A DNA stretch of 14,388 bases from Eudoraea sp. (GTDB lineage: Bacteria > Bacteroidota > Bacteroidia > Flavobacteriales > Flavobacteriaceae), in assembly GCA_024642325.1 (NCBI GenBank), contig JAHEBI010000014.1, positions 1 to 14,388 on the forward strand, read 5' to 3'. The notes beneath the pieces were generated by a model. It ran no database searches. It was given only the letters and a program-made list of their open reading frames with translations, and had not been told where the DNA came from. The translations under genes and the position numbers were made by a program. This document shows positions 7,625-14,388 of this stretch, piece by piece. Position 1 is the stretch's first letter. Every line of letters begins with the position of its first letter.

Positions 7625-7651
7625 TTGACCTGACAGCCTATTTAATTTAGC

Positions 7652-7685
7652 AAAAGGGATGTATAAAGCATCCCTTTTTGTTTTA
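7652..7685 (+). terminator. Rho-independent terminator after the LRR gene
   Basis: AAAAGGGATG (7652-7661) pairs perfectly with CATCCCTTTT (7669-7678) over a 7-base loop, and the right arm runs on into TTGTTTT. It lies 27 bases after the LRR stop codon and separates that gene from the MarR-led operon. Confidence 0.85.
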
Positions 7686-7724
7686 TTATTAGGCAAATAA
7701 CTTAAACAAACATTATGAATTATT

Positions 7725-7754
7725 TAACATTAGTTGCATATGCAACTAATGTTA
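7725..7754. promoter_or_regulatory. 30-bp perfect palindrome, probable MarR operator
   Basis: The 15 bases TAACATTAGTTGCAT (7725-7739) are followed directly by their exact reverse complement (7740-7754), with the centre between 7739 and 7740. The core TTGCATATGCAA resembles two-fold symmetric sites bound by MarR dimers. The palindrome ends 20 bases before the MarR start codon and 8 bases before a -7-like element, so a bound dimer would cover the -35 to -20 region and block RNA polymerase. No T-tract follows, so it is not a terminator. That this regulator binds it is inferred from position and symmetry. Confidence 0.8.
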
Positions 7755-7762
7755 TTTATCGT

Positions 7763-7770
7763 TAAATTTG
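7763..7770 (+). promoter_or_regulatory. Candidate -7 element of the MarR/efflux operon promoter
   Basis: TAAATTTG matches the Bacteroidota -7 consensus TAnnTTTG exactly. It lies only four bases before the MarR ATG at 7775, so transcription would begin at or next to the start codon. The best upstream TTG (7734-7736, inside the palindrome) is 26 bases away rather than about 19, so the -33 half is not convincing. Confidence 0.45.
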
Positions 7771-7774
7771 CCGG

Positions 7775-8245
7775 ATGGGTAATAATGATACTGATATTTT
7801 AGTGGATTTTGACCAATCTGTTGGAAGATGGATAGGTAAAAGCTCTAAGATGGTTGACAATTATTTGCACGAGGCATTTCAGGTGGAGGGGCTGGATTTG
7901 AGTAAAGAGCAAATGTTAGTTCTGAAAAGATTACATGAAAGGGACGGACTTATTCAAAATGAACTGGCTTTCCTGACGTTAAGAGATAAATCCACTTTGG
8001 CAAGGCTATTGGCAAAGATGGAGGCTAAAAATTATATAATTAGAATACAGGATAATTATGACAAAAGAGTGAATCGCGTGTTCCTAACCGAAACCGGTAA
8101 AATCACCTTTAGAAAAACCAGGCCCGTAATTAAACGACTTAAAGAGATTATGGAAAAGAATATTTCAGAAGAAGAAATCAATCAACTTGTAAGTATTCTG
8201 GAACGTATTCAAAACAATATTACCTCGGAAGAGGCACCATATTAA
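7775..8245 (+). CDS. MarR-family transcriptional regulator
   Basis: The protein has 156 residues and no membrane segment. The winged helix-turn-helix covers about residues 45-110. The helix pair QNELAFLTLRDKSTLARLLAK is at 61-81; the wing and following helix start match the family pattern DxxDKRxxxVxLTxxG at 93-108 (DNYDKRVNRVFLTETG). Long helices at both ends (about 12-38 and 113-150) would form the dimer interface. MarR proteins usually repress their own operon and release DNA when they bind a small phenolic or drug-like ligand, or when cysteines are oxidised. This protein has no cysteine, so a ligand mechanism is more likely. It is the first gene of the efflux operon, with a perfect palindrome just upstream and the adaptor gene only 10 bases downstream. 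Autorepression plus control of the pump is the natural inference; activation is not excluded. Confidence 0.92.
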   Translation: MGNNDTDILVDFDQSVGRWIGKSSKMVDNYLHEAFQVEGLDLSKEQMLVLKRLHERDGLIQNELAFLTLRDKSTLARLLAKMEAKNYIIRIQDNYDKRVNRVFLTETGKITFRKTRPVIKRLKEIMEKNISEEEINQLVSILERIQNNITSEEAPY

Positions 8246-8255
8246 TAATAAAATA

Positions 8256-9389
8256 ATGAGAAAAACAATATTATCAATTTTAGGTATCTTAATTATAGTA
8301 GCTTCAGTTTTTTTGGCTAAGCAAATTAGTGACAGTAAATCGAGGCCAAAGGCAAAGGTTGAAAAAGTGGTGAAAACCGTCTTTACTGAAATTGTGGCCA
8401 ATACGACAGTCCCCATAATTGTACCCGCCAATGGTGTTTTGAGGGCAAAAAGGAGGGTGGAACTCTATGCAGAAGTTCAGGGCGTATTCCAAAGGGGGAA
8501 TAAACTATTTAAAGCGGGCCAGCCTTATAAAGCAGGTGAAACCATAATCAAAATTGATGCAGCTGAATACTACGCCGGTGTACAGTCTTCGAAAAGTAAT
8601 TTATACAATTTGATTACTTCGATTATGCCCGACCTTCGCCTCGATTATCCCGAAGTATTTCCAAAATGGCAGGAGTATCTTAAAAGTTTTGACCTGGATA
8701 ATACAACCCCGCCGCTTCCTGAAATGACAAGTGAAAAGGAAAAATTCTTTATTTCAGGCCGGGGGATTATTACCAATTACTACAGTGTTAAAAATCAGGA
8801 ACAACGATTAGGTAAATACCGCATAACCGCACCCTTTTCAGGGATACTCACAGAGGCTCTTGTTACAGAAGGTACACTTGTAAGGCCAGGCCAGAAATTA
8901 GGAGAATTTATAAATACGGATATTTACGAATTGGAGGTGTCCATAAGTAAAACCTACAGCGATCTTTTAAAAATTAACGAGGAGGTGGAATTGGTAAATT
9001 TGGATCAAAATAGAACTTATAAAGGCGTAGTGGCCCGCATTAATGGAAGTGTTGATCAGTCCACACAGACTATAAAGGCCTTTATTGATGTAAGCAATAA
9101 GGATCTTAAAGAAGGCATGTATTTGGAGGCCAATTTAAATGCCAAACAAGAATCTGATGCCATTGAAATAGATAGAAATCTCCTGTTAGAGAATAATCAA
9201 ATTTTTGTGGTTAGAGATTCGGTTCTTGATCTTATTGAAGTTAAACCCGTTTATTTTTCCAATAAGAAAGTGGTTTTGAAAAATGTTCCGGAAGGGACAA
9301 CCATAATTACAAGACCTGTAGTAGGAGCTTATGCTGGTATGCTGGTTAAAGAATTTAAAGAAGATACGGCTAAAATCCTGAACCAATGA
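8256..9389 (+). CDS. RND efflux periplasmic adaptor (membrane fusion protein, HlyD/AcrA type)
   Basis: The 377-residue product has one N-terminal hydrophobic anchor (about residues 4-22) with no cysteine, so it is held by a membrane helix rather than a lipid. The two halves of the biotinyl-lipoyl-like domain are visible: VELYAEVQGVFQRGNKLFKAGQPYKAGETIIKID (about 69-102) and YRITAPFSGILTEALVTEGTLVRPGQKLGEF (about 188-218). Between them the segment is short and contains MPDLRLDYPEVFPKWQEYL (from residue 124) rather than long heptad helices, so the alpha-hairpin is reduced. Beta-barrel and membrane-proximal domains follow. The adaptor links the pump to the TolC-like channel. It starts 10 bases after the MarR stop, and its own TGA overlaps the pump ATG in an ATGA, suggesting translational coupling. 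The substrate is unknown. Confidence 0.92.
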   Translation: MRKTILSILGILIIVASVFLAKQISDSKSRPKAKVEKVVKTVFTEIVANTTVPIIVPANGVLRAKRRVELYAEVQGVFQRGNKLFKAGQPYKAGETIIKIDAAEYYAGVQSSKSNLYNLITSIMPDLRLDYPEVFPKWQEYLKSFDLDNTTPPLPEMTSEKEKFFISGRGIITNYYSVKNQEQRLGKYRITAPFSGILTEALVTEGTLVRPGQKLGEFINTDIYELEVSISKTYSDLLKINEEVELVNLDQNRTYKGVVARINGSVDQSTQTIKAFIDVSNKDLKEGMYLEANLNAKQESDAIEIDRNLLLENNQIFVVRDSVLDLIEVKPVYFSNKKVVLKNVPEGTTIITRPVVGAYAGMLVKEFKEDTAKILNQ

Positions 9390-12300
9390 GAAAAATAATT
9401 GAGTATTTTATTAAGTATCATGTGGCAGTGAATGTCATTGTCCTGGCCATATTTATATTTGGAATTGTAGGGGCATTATCCTTAAAGTCATCATTTTTTC
9501 CTTTAGCTGATTCAAAAAACATTCTCGTTACCATTACTTATCCCGGAGCTTCCCCTCTGGAAGTTGAGGAAGGAATTGTATTAAAAATTGAAGACAATCT
9601 AAAAGGCCTGGAAGGAGTAGAAAGAGTTACTTCCACTTCCCGGGAAAATAGCGGTACAATAAATGTGGAAATTGAAAAAGGAAGGGATGTGGATTTCATG
9701 CTTTTGCAGGTAAAGAATGCTGTAGACAGGGTGCCCTCTTTTCCTACAGGAATGGAACCATTAATAGTTTCTAAATTAGAACCGGTTAGGCCAACTATAA
9801 GTTTTGCAATTAGTGGAAAAAATATTCCACTTGCTACCTTAAAACAAATTGCCCGCCAAATAGAGAACGATATTAGAAGGATTGATGGAATCTCGCAAAT
9901 AAGCATTTCGGGATACCCGAATGAGGAAATTGAAATAGCAGTAAACGAGAATAATTTACTTGCCTATGAAATGTCTTTTACGGATGTTGCAGAAGCAGTG
10001 GCAAATGCTAATATTCTTGTTACAGGCGGGAATATTAAAACCAATGCCGAAGAATATTTGATAAGGGCCAATAATAGGTCTTATTATGGCGATGAACTTT
10101 CAAATTTGATAATCAGAGCAGATGCGGCCGGGCAGACGGTACGCTTAAAGGATGTCGCAGTTGTAAGAGACCGGTTTTCAGAATCACCCAATGCGGCCTA
10201 CTTTAATGGAGATTTATCTGTGACTACCACCATTACTAGTACAAATACGGAAGATCTTATTTCATCTGCTGAAAAAGTAAGGAATTATATAGAAGATTTT
10301 AATCAGAAATATAATAATGTACAGTTAAACGTTGTTCGTGATCTTTCTGTAACGCTTAACCAACGGACAGAATTACTTACCAAAAACGCGATTATGGGGA
10401 TGATTTTGGTATTGATATTTCTATCGGTTTTTCTCAATACGCGATTGGCTTTTTGGGTGGCATTTGGCCTTCCCATAGCCTTTTTAGCCATGTTTATATT
10501 CGCCGGTTTCTTTGATGTTACCATTAATATCCTTTCTTTATTTGGAATGATAATAGTAATTGGTATCCTGGTTGATGACGGGATTGTAATTGCAGAAAAT
10601 ATTTACCAGCATTATGAGAAAGGTAAATCACCAATTCAGGCGGCACTCGAAGGGACCCTGGAAGTAATTCCACCTATAGTTACAGCAATTATAACCACAA
10701 TTTTGGCCTTTTCTATTTTTCTTTTTCTTGATGGCCGAATTGGGGAATTTTTCGCAGAGGTATCTGTTATTGTCATAATCACACTTTTGGTTTCTTTGCT
10801 TGAAGCAATGATAATTCTCCCTGCTCACCTTGCACATTCCAAGGCTTTACGGCCGCAAAATAAAAATCCCAAGACTGGCATTGCTAAAGTTTTTGCAAAA
10901 TTAAGGGTCATAAACCAATGGGGAGACAATGTTATGTCCTGGTTAAGAGACAAGCTATATTCTCCTACACTTGCTTTTGCTATGCGTTATAAATTATTAA
11001 CCTTCTCCTTTTTTGTATTTGCCCTAATAATCACATTTGGGTCTATTGGCGGAGGAATAATACGCATGACTTTTTTTCCAAACACAGCCAGTGACCAGGT
11101 TCAGGTAGAATTACTAATGCCAAATGGCACAAATGAGCGCGTAACAGATTCTATAATTTCATTGATAGAAGAAAAGGCCGAAATAGTTAACCAGGAACTT
11201 ACGGAACAATATCTAAAGGGAACAGGCAAGTCCCTATACGAAAATGTTATTAAAAATGTGGGCCCGGGTTCTTCAGCGGCTACGCTTTCCATAAATCTGC
11301 TGCCCGGTGAGGAACGCCCTAATATGATAACTTCAGATGTGGTATCTAATCGATTGCGGGAATTGATGGGCCCCGTAATTGGGGTAGAAAGCCTGGTCTA
11401 TGGTTCAGGAAGAAATTTTGGAGGAGACCCGGTTTCAGTATCCTTGCTGGGATATAACATTCAGGAATTAAAAGCGGCAAAAGATGAGCTTAAAACCGCA
11501 ATGCTGAATAATCCCGCTTTAAAGGATATTTCAGATAATGACCCGGCAGGGATAAAGGAAATAAAAATAGAGCTTAAGGAAAATGCCTATTTGTTAGGCC
11601 TTAACTTAAGAACGGTTATGAATCAGGTGAGAGCGGGCTTTTTTGGAACCCAGGCTCAGCGATTTCAAAGGGGGCAGGATGAAATACGAGTTTGGGTTAG
11701 ATATGATCGTGAAAATAGATCTTCTATAACAGATTTGGATGAAATGCGGATTGTTACTCCTAACGGCAGTCGGATACCTTTAAAGGAAATAGCCAGTTAT
11801 AGTATAGAACGGGGAGATGTAGCTGTAAATCACTTAGATGGTCAGCGTGAGATACAATTGTCCTCAGATCTTAAAGACGAAAAAGTGGTTAGTGCCACAG
11901 ATGTGATGACCGAGATACGTACCGAAATAATGCCGGAAATTCTGTCTAAATATCCAACGGTAACCCCTTCATATGAGGGACAAAACAGGGAGGCTGGCAA
12001 ACTTTTAGGTTCATTGCGCATAGTAGGTCTCTCCGTATTATTTCTTATGTATTTGACCATTGCTTTTACTTTCCGAAGTTTTAGCCAGCCTTTGATGTTA
12101 CTTATACTGGTGCCATTTAGTTTTACTGCCGTGGCCTGGGGGCATTGGATTCATGATTTTCCTATCAACATTATTTCAATGTTGGGAATTATTGCTCTAA
12201 TTGGTATAATGGTTAATGATGGCCTGGTTCTAATAGGAAGGTTTAATAACAACCTTAGGTCCGGGATGCTCTTTGATGATGCGCTTATGGAAGCAGGGCG

Positions 12301-12688
12301 TTCCCGTTTTCGTGCAATCTTTTTAACTTCGTTGACCACAATAGCCGGACTGGCACCTCTTATGCTGGAACAAAGCAGGCAAGCCAGATTTTTAATACCT
12401 ATGGCTATTTCCATAGCCTATGGCATTGCCTTTGCTACGATTCTAACACTGATAATGTTGCCAATTTTCCTGTCTTTTAGTAATAAAGTAAAAGTCAATA
12501 ATAAATGGTTAGTCTCAGGAAATAAAGTTTCAAAAGAAGAAGTGGAGCGGGCTATAAAGGAACAACATGAAGAAGAAATCCTTGAAGATCAAATGGTAAA
12601 TATATTGGTAGCAGAATCATCAAATGGTCAACCGGCTTCTCAAGAGGTAGAAGACACCCTTAAAGAACTACAAGCGAAAGATAAATGA
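9386..12688 (+). CDS. RND-family efflux pump, inner-membrane permease
   Basis: This 1100-residue protein has the two-fold RND layout: a membrane helix at about 13-32, a large periplasmic loop (PGASPLEVEEGIVLKIED near its start), helices 2-6 at about 335-480, helix 7 near 535-560, a second loop, and helices 8-12 at about 875-1032. Helix 4 carries GILVDDGIVIAEN with Asp397 and Asp398, the proton-relay pair equivalent to AcrB Asp407/Asp408. In helix 10 the matching stretch reads GIMVNDGLVLIGRFNN, so the AcrB Lys940 position is Asn944 followed by Asp945. This places it outside the AcrB/MexB core group, among RND pumps with an ND motif there. It is longer than AcrB (about 1050) because of a charged, mostly acidic cytoplasmic tail of about 68 residues. 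The periplasmic porter loops argue for drug or small-molecule export rather than lipid transport by MMPL types. It overlaps the adaptor and channel genes by four bases each. Confidence 0.93.
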   Translation: MRKIIEYFIKYHVAVNVIVLAIFIFGIVGALSLKSSFFPLADSKNILVTITYPGASPLEVEEGIVLKIEDNLKGLEGVERVTSTSRENSGTINVEIEKGRDVDFMLLQVKNAVDRVPSFPTGMEPLIVSKLEPVRPTISFAISGKNIPLATLKQIARQIENDIRRIDGISQISISGYPNEEIEIAVNENNLLAYEMSFTDVAEAVANANILVTGGNIKTNAEEYLIRANNRSYYGDELSNLIIRADAAGQTVRLKDVAVVRDRFSESPNAAYFNGDLSVTTTITSTNTEDLISSAEKVRNYIEDFNQKYNNVQLNVVRDLSVTLNQRTELLTKNAIMGMILVLIFLSVFLNTRLAFWVAFGLPIAFLAMFIFAGFFDVTINILSLFGMIIVIGILVDDGIVIAENIYQHYEKGKSPIQAALEGTLEVIPPIVTAIITTILAFSIFLFLDGRIGEFFAEVSVIVIITLLVSLLEAMIILPAHLAHSKALRPQNKNPKTGIAKVFAKLRVINQWGDNVMSWLRDKLYSPTLAFAMRYKLLTFSFFVFALIITFGSIGGGIIRMTFFPNTASDQVQVELLMPNGTNERVTDSIISLIEEKAEIVNQELTEQYLKGTGKSLYENVIKNVGPGSSAATLSINLLPGEERPNMITSDVVSNRLRELMGPVIGVESLVYGSGRNFGGDPVSVSLLGYNIQELKAAKDELKTAMLNNPALKDISDNDPAGIKEIKIELKENAYLLGLNLRTVMNQVRAGFFGTQAQRFQRGQDEIRVWVRYDRENRSSITDLDEMRIVTPNGSRIPLKEIASYSIERGDVAVNHLDGQREIQLSSDLKDEKVVSATDVMTEIRTEIMPEILSKYPTVTPSYEGQNREAGKLLGSLRIVGLSVLFLMYLTIAFTFRSFSQPLMLLILVPFSFTAVAWGHWIHDFPINIISMLGIIALIGIMVNDGLVLIGRFNNNLRSGMLFDDALMEAGRSRFRAIFLTSLTTIAGLAPLMLEQSRQARFLIPMAISIAYGIAFATILTLIMLPIFLSFSNKVKVNNKWLVSGNKVSKEEVERAIKEQHEEEILEDQMVNILVAESSNGQPASQEVEDTLKELQAKDK

Positions 12689-14031
12689 AAAATCATATTT
12701 GGTTTATTGTGCTTTTAGCATTGAGTACGAATGCCATTGCACAGGAAAAATTATTGTCAAAAACTGAGGCTATTGCTCTTGCATTAGAGCAGAATTTTGG
12801 TATAAAAGTTGCCGAGAATACGGTGGAGATTGCCGACAATAATCAGGACGTATTAAATTCAGGGTTTCTACCCTCGCTTACCGGTACGGCAAATGCCAGT
12901 TATGCTGAGGACAATACTACCATAGAATTTCCTGGGCAGGTGGATGAAAACGGCATTCCCCGGCCCGATTTAGATATTAATAATGCGGAAACCAAACGTT
13001 ATAATGCAGGCATAAATTTAAATTATACTTTATTTGACGGGTTGGGACGTACTTATAATTATAAGCGTCTTAAGGAACAATACCAATTAACGGAATTGCA
13101 GGCCAGGGAAACTATCCAAAACACGATACTTCAGTTATTGAGCATTTATTTTGAAGTTGCCCGTTTATCTGAAAATGAGTATGCGCAGAAACAGGCGTTG
13201 GAGGTTTCTAAAGACAGGATAAAAAGGGCGCAATACGCCTTTGAGTATGGGCAAAATACACAACTTGATGTCTTAAACGCAGAGGTGGATGTTACTAATG
13301 ACAGCATAATCCTCCTGAATACTCAGCGATTGTTGAATAACACCAAACGCGACCTGAATGTTGTTCTAAATCAGGAGGTGTCCAACTTTTTTGAAGTAGA
13401 TACCTTAGTAAATTTTATCCCTATGCTGGAATTACAGGCAATGATAGATGATGTTCCTATTAATAACCTCGTCCTTCTGCAAACAGATAGGAATTTGGCT
13501 ATAAATGAATATGATATCAAAGTAAGCAAATCGGGTTATTTGCCTGTGATTGGCCTGACAGGTTCCTATGGTTGGAATTTAAACCAAAATCCTGCCTCCG
13601 CCTTCTTTCCAGGGACCATTAATAACAATAAAAACTTCTCCGTTGGCGCTGGCTTAACCTGGAACCTTTTTGACGGGGGAAGTACAATAACCAGGGTTCG
13701 AAACGCTAAAATAGTTTATGAAAATCAGGAGTTATTAAAGAAGCAGGTTGAACTGGAGGTTGCAAGGGATATTGAGAATGCAATGGAAACCTATGAAAAC
13801 AGATTAATGATTTATGAAATTCAGGAGAAAGCTGTCGTTACCAATCAGAATAATTTTGAACGATCAAGGGAGCAATACCAGCTTGGAAGGATTACGTCAA
13901 TAACATTCAGACAGGCTCAGATTAACCTTTTAGCTGCACAAACGACCAAAAACCTTGCAAAATACGATGCTAAACTTGCAGAATTACAACTATTGCAATT
14001 AACGGGACAATTATTGAATGTAAATTTTTAA
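12685..14031 (+). CDS. TolC-like outer-membrane efflux channel (OEP family)
   Basis: The 448-residue protein has a signal peptide (likely cut after NAIA, residue 19, before Gln20) and no lipobox, so it should be non-lipidated. The N-terminal LSKTEAIALALEQNFGIKVAEN is the usual start of OEP proteins. The two-repeat structure is visible: a beta-strand and turn at YTLFDGLGRTYNYKRLKEQY (about 112-131), and again at WNLFDGGSTITRVRNAK (about 324-340). Each is followed by long helices with QLDVLNAEVDV and SITFRQAQINLLAAQ, the coiled tunnel helices. Three copies would form the outer-membrane channel joined to the adaptor and pump encoded just upstream. Its ATG overlaps the pump stop (ATGA). It appears to end the operon; no hairpin terminator is seen in the 56 bases before the next gene, so some read-through is possible. 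Confidence 0.93.
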   Translation: MKNHIWFIVLLALSTNAIAQEKLLSKTEAIALALEQNFGIKVAENTVEIADNNQDVLNSGFLPSLTGTANASYAEDNTTIEFPGQVDENGIPRPDLDINNAETKRYNAGINLNYTLFDGLGRTYNYKRLKEQYQLTELQARETIQNTILQLLSIYFEVARLSENEYAQKQALEVSKDRIKRAQYAFEYGQNTQLDVLNAEVDVTNDSIILLNTQRLLNNTKRDLNVVLNQEVSNFFEVDTLVNFIPMLELQAMIDDVPINNLVLLQTDRNLAINEYDIKVSKSGYLPVIGLTGSYGWNLNQNPASAFFPGTINNNKNFSVGAGLTWNLFDGGSTITRVRNAKIVYENQELLKKQVELEVARDIENAMETYENRLMIYEIQEKAVVTNQNNFERSREQYQLGRITSITFRQAQINLLAAQTTKNLAKYDAKLAELQLLQLTGQLLNVNF

Positions 14032-14087
14032 GACTGTTTCCTTAATTTGAGAGAGGTCATTTATAACTTAAGATTTACATCTCTTTA

Positions 14088-14270
14088 ATGTACGAACACT
14101 ATTTTCAATGCCCCTATTGCTGGGAAGAAATTTCCATGCTGTTAGACCCTTCTATTCAGCATCAAAATTACGTTGAAGATTGTGAAATTTGCTGTAATCC
14201 AATAGAAATTACGGTACAATTTGACAATAATGTTCTTGAAAAATTCCAGGGGATTAATATGGAACGATAA
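14088..14270 (+). CDS. CPXCG-type cysteine-rich small protein
   Basis: This 60-residue protein has two cysteine clusters: CPYC at residues 8-11 and CEICC at 32-36 in the context YVEDCEICCNPIEI. This fits the small 'CPXCG motif-containing cysteine-rich protein' family, whose members likely bind zinc and have no known function. The residue after the first cluster is Trp (CPYCW), not the Gly of the family name. No signal peptide or membrane helix is present, so it should be cytoplasmic. It starts 56 bases after the TolC-like gene on the same strand and could be an independent gene or a read-through passenger. The stop is adjacent to the end of the minus-strand mini-ORF. Confidence 0.8.
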   Translation: MYEHYFQCPYCWEEISMLLDPSIQHQNYVEDCEICCNPIEITVQFDNNVLEKFQGINMER

Positions 14271-14294
14271 TTATTTTTTACAACATTTCTTCAT
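14271..14294 (-). other. Seven-codon mini-ORF with Shine-Dalgarno-like sequence (speculative)
   Basis: Read on the - strand, AGGAG stands four bases before an ATG that opens MKKCCKK and then a TAA. It lies just after, and in frame with, the stop of the unidentified minus-strand gene at the window edge. A consensus-like Shine-Dalgarno is rare in this phylum, which is the only reason to list it. It may equally be chance or part of a 3' untranslated region. Confidence 0.12.
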
Positions 14295-14303
14295 GGTTCT
14301 CCT

Positions 14304-14388
14304 TTAATAGAAAAATAAATCTATTTCCTGCTCCCATCCGGTTGTCACCACACTTATTCCGGTAGTTTTTCTATAAATCCTAAGCCGT
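14304..14388 (-). CDS. C-terminal end of an unidentified minus-strand gene (5' part outside window)
   Basis: On the - strand one frame is open from the right edge to a TAA at 14304-14306 and encodes 27 residues including TTGISVVTTGWEQEIDLFFY. The composition looks protein-like and the gene would converge with the CPXCG gene, leaving a 33-base gap. I do not recognise the family. A second minus-strand frame is also open for about 35 codons here (to a TAA near 14273), so the choice of frame is uncertain. Confidence 0.4.
   Translation of the reverse strand, partial: RLRIYRKTTGISVVTTGWEQEIDLFFY

Noticed and set aside
8256..8330. Adaptor as a lipoprotein
   Set aside because: There is no cysteine in or after the N-terminal hydrophobic segment, so a lipobox is absent.
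14032..14087. Hairpin after the TolC-like gene as an intrinsic terminator
   Set aside because: The only pairing seen (GAGAGGT with ACATCTC) has a mismatch, a loop of about 25 bases and no following T-tract.
1..14388. tRNA, rRNA, CRISPR array, insertion sequence or prophage
   Set aside because: No cloverleaf, rRNA segment, regularly spaced repeats, transposase or phage protein was seen on either strand.

Overview
The window looks like a chromosomal segment of a member of the Bacteroidota, most likely the family Flavobacteriaceae. The evidence is the gldL-gldM-gldN gene order of the gliding motility / type IX secretion (T9SS) motor, AT-rich coding sequence, short spacers with few Shine-Dalgarno motifs, several exact matches to the Bacteroidota -7 element TAnnTTTG, and the overall protein families. 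No RNA gene, insertion sequence, phage gene or CRISPR array was seen. No gene-free stretch exceeds 300 bases; the longest is about 177 bases (6566-6742).

Region 1 (1-3126): the C-terminal part of GldL, then complete gldM and gldN, all on the + strand and closed by a strong GC-rich hairpin terminator. GldL and GldM form the proton-driven inner-membrane motor; GldN is its partner at the outer-membrane side of the periplasm.

Region 2 (3138-6565): three housekeeping-type genes. A DAO-family FAD oxidoreductase (+) converges on a small DUF983 zinc-ribbon membrane protein (-), with the two stop codons sharing the palindrome TTAA. The DUF983 gene in turn diverges from an ABC-F ATPase (+) across a 63-base spacer that holds a 7-bp inverted repeat.

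Region 3 (6566-7685): an isolated secreted protein made of plant-type 24-residue leucine-rich repeats, with its own upstream region (containing a 13-bp direct repeat) and its own terminator.

Region 4 (7725-14031): a self-contained drug-efflux-type operon. A 30-bp perfect palindrome precedes a MarR-type regulator, followed by a periplasmic adaptor, an RND pump and a TolC-like outer-membrane channel. The last three genes are joined by 4-bp ATGA overlaps. The simplest reading is a MarR repressor that controls itself and the complete tripartite exporter through the palindrome.

Region 5 (14088-14388): a small CPXCG-type cysteine-rich protein and, at the right edge on the - strand, the last codons of an unidentified gene.

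Most genes belong to known families, and I found no clear case of a wholly new system. The best second looks are the MarR palindrome with a possible leaderless start, the atypical proton-relay residues of the RND pump, the orphan LRR protein, the repeat-bearing spacers, and the minus-strand sequence at the right edge.
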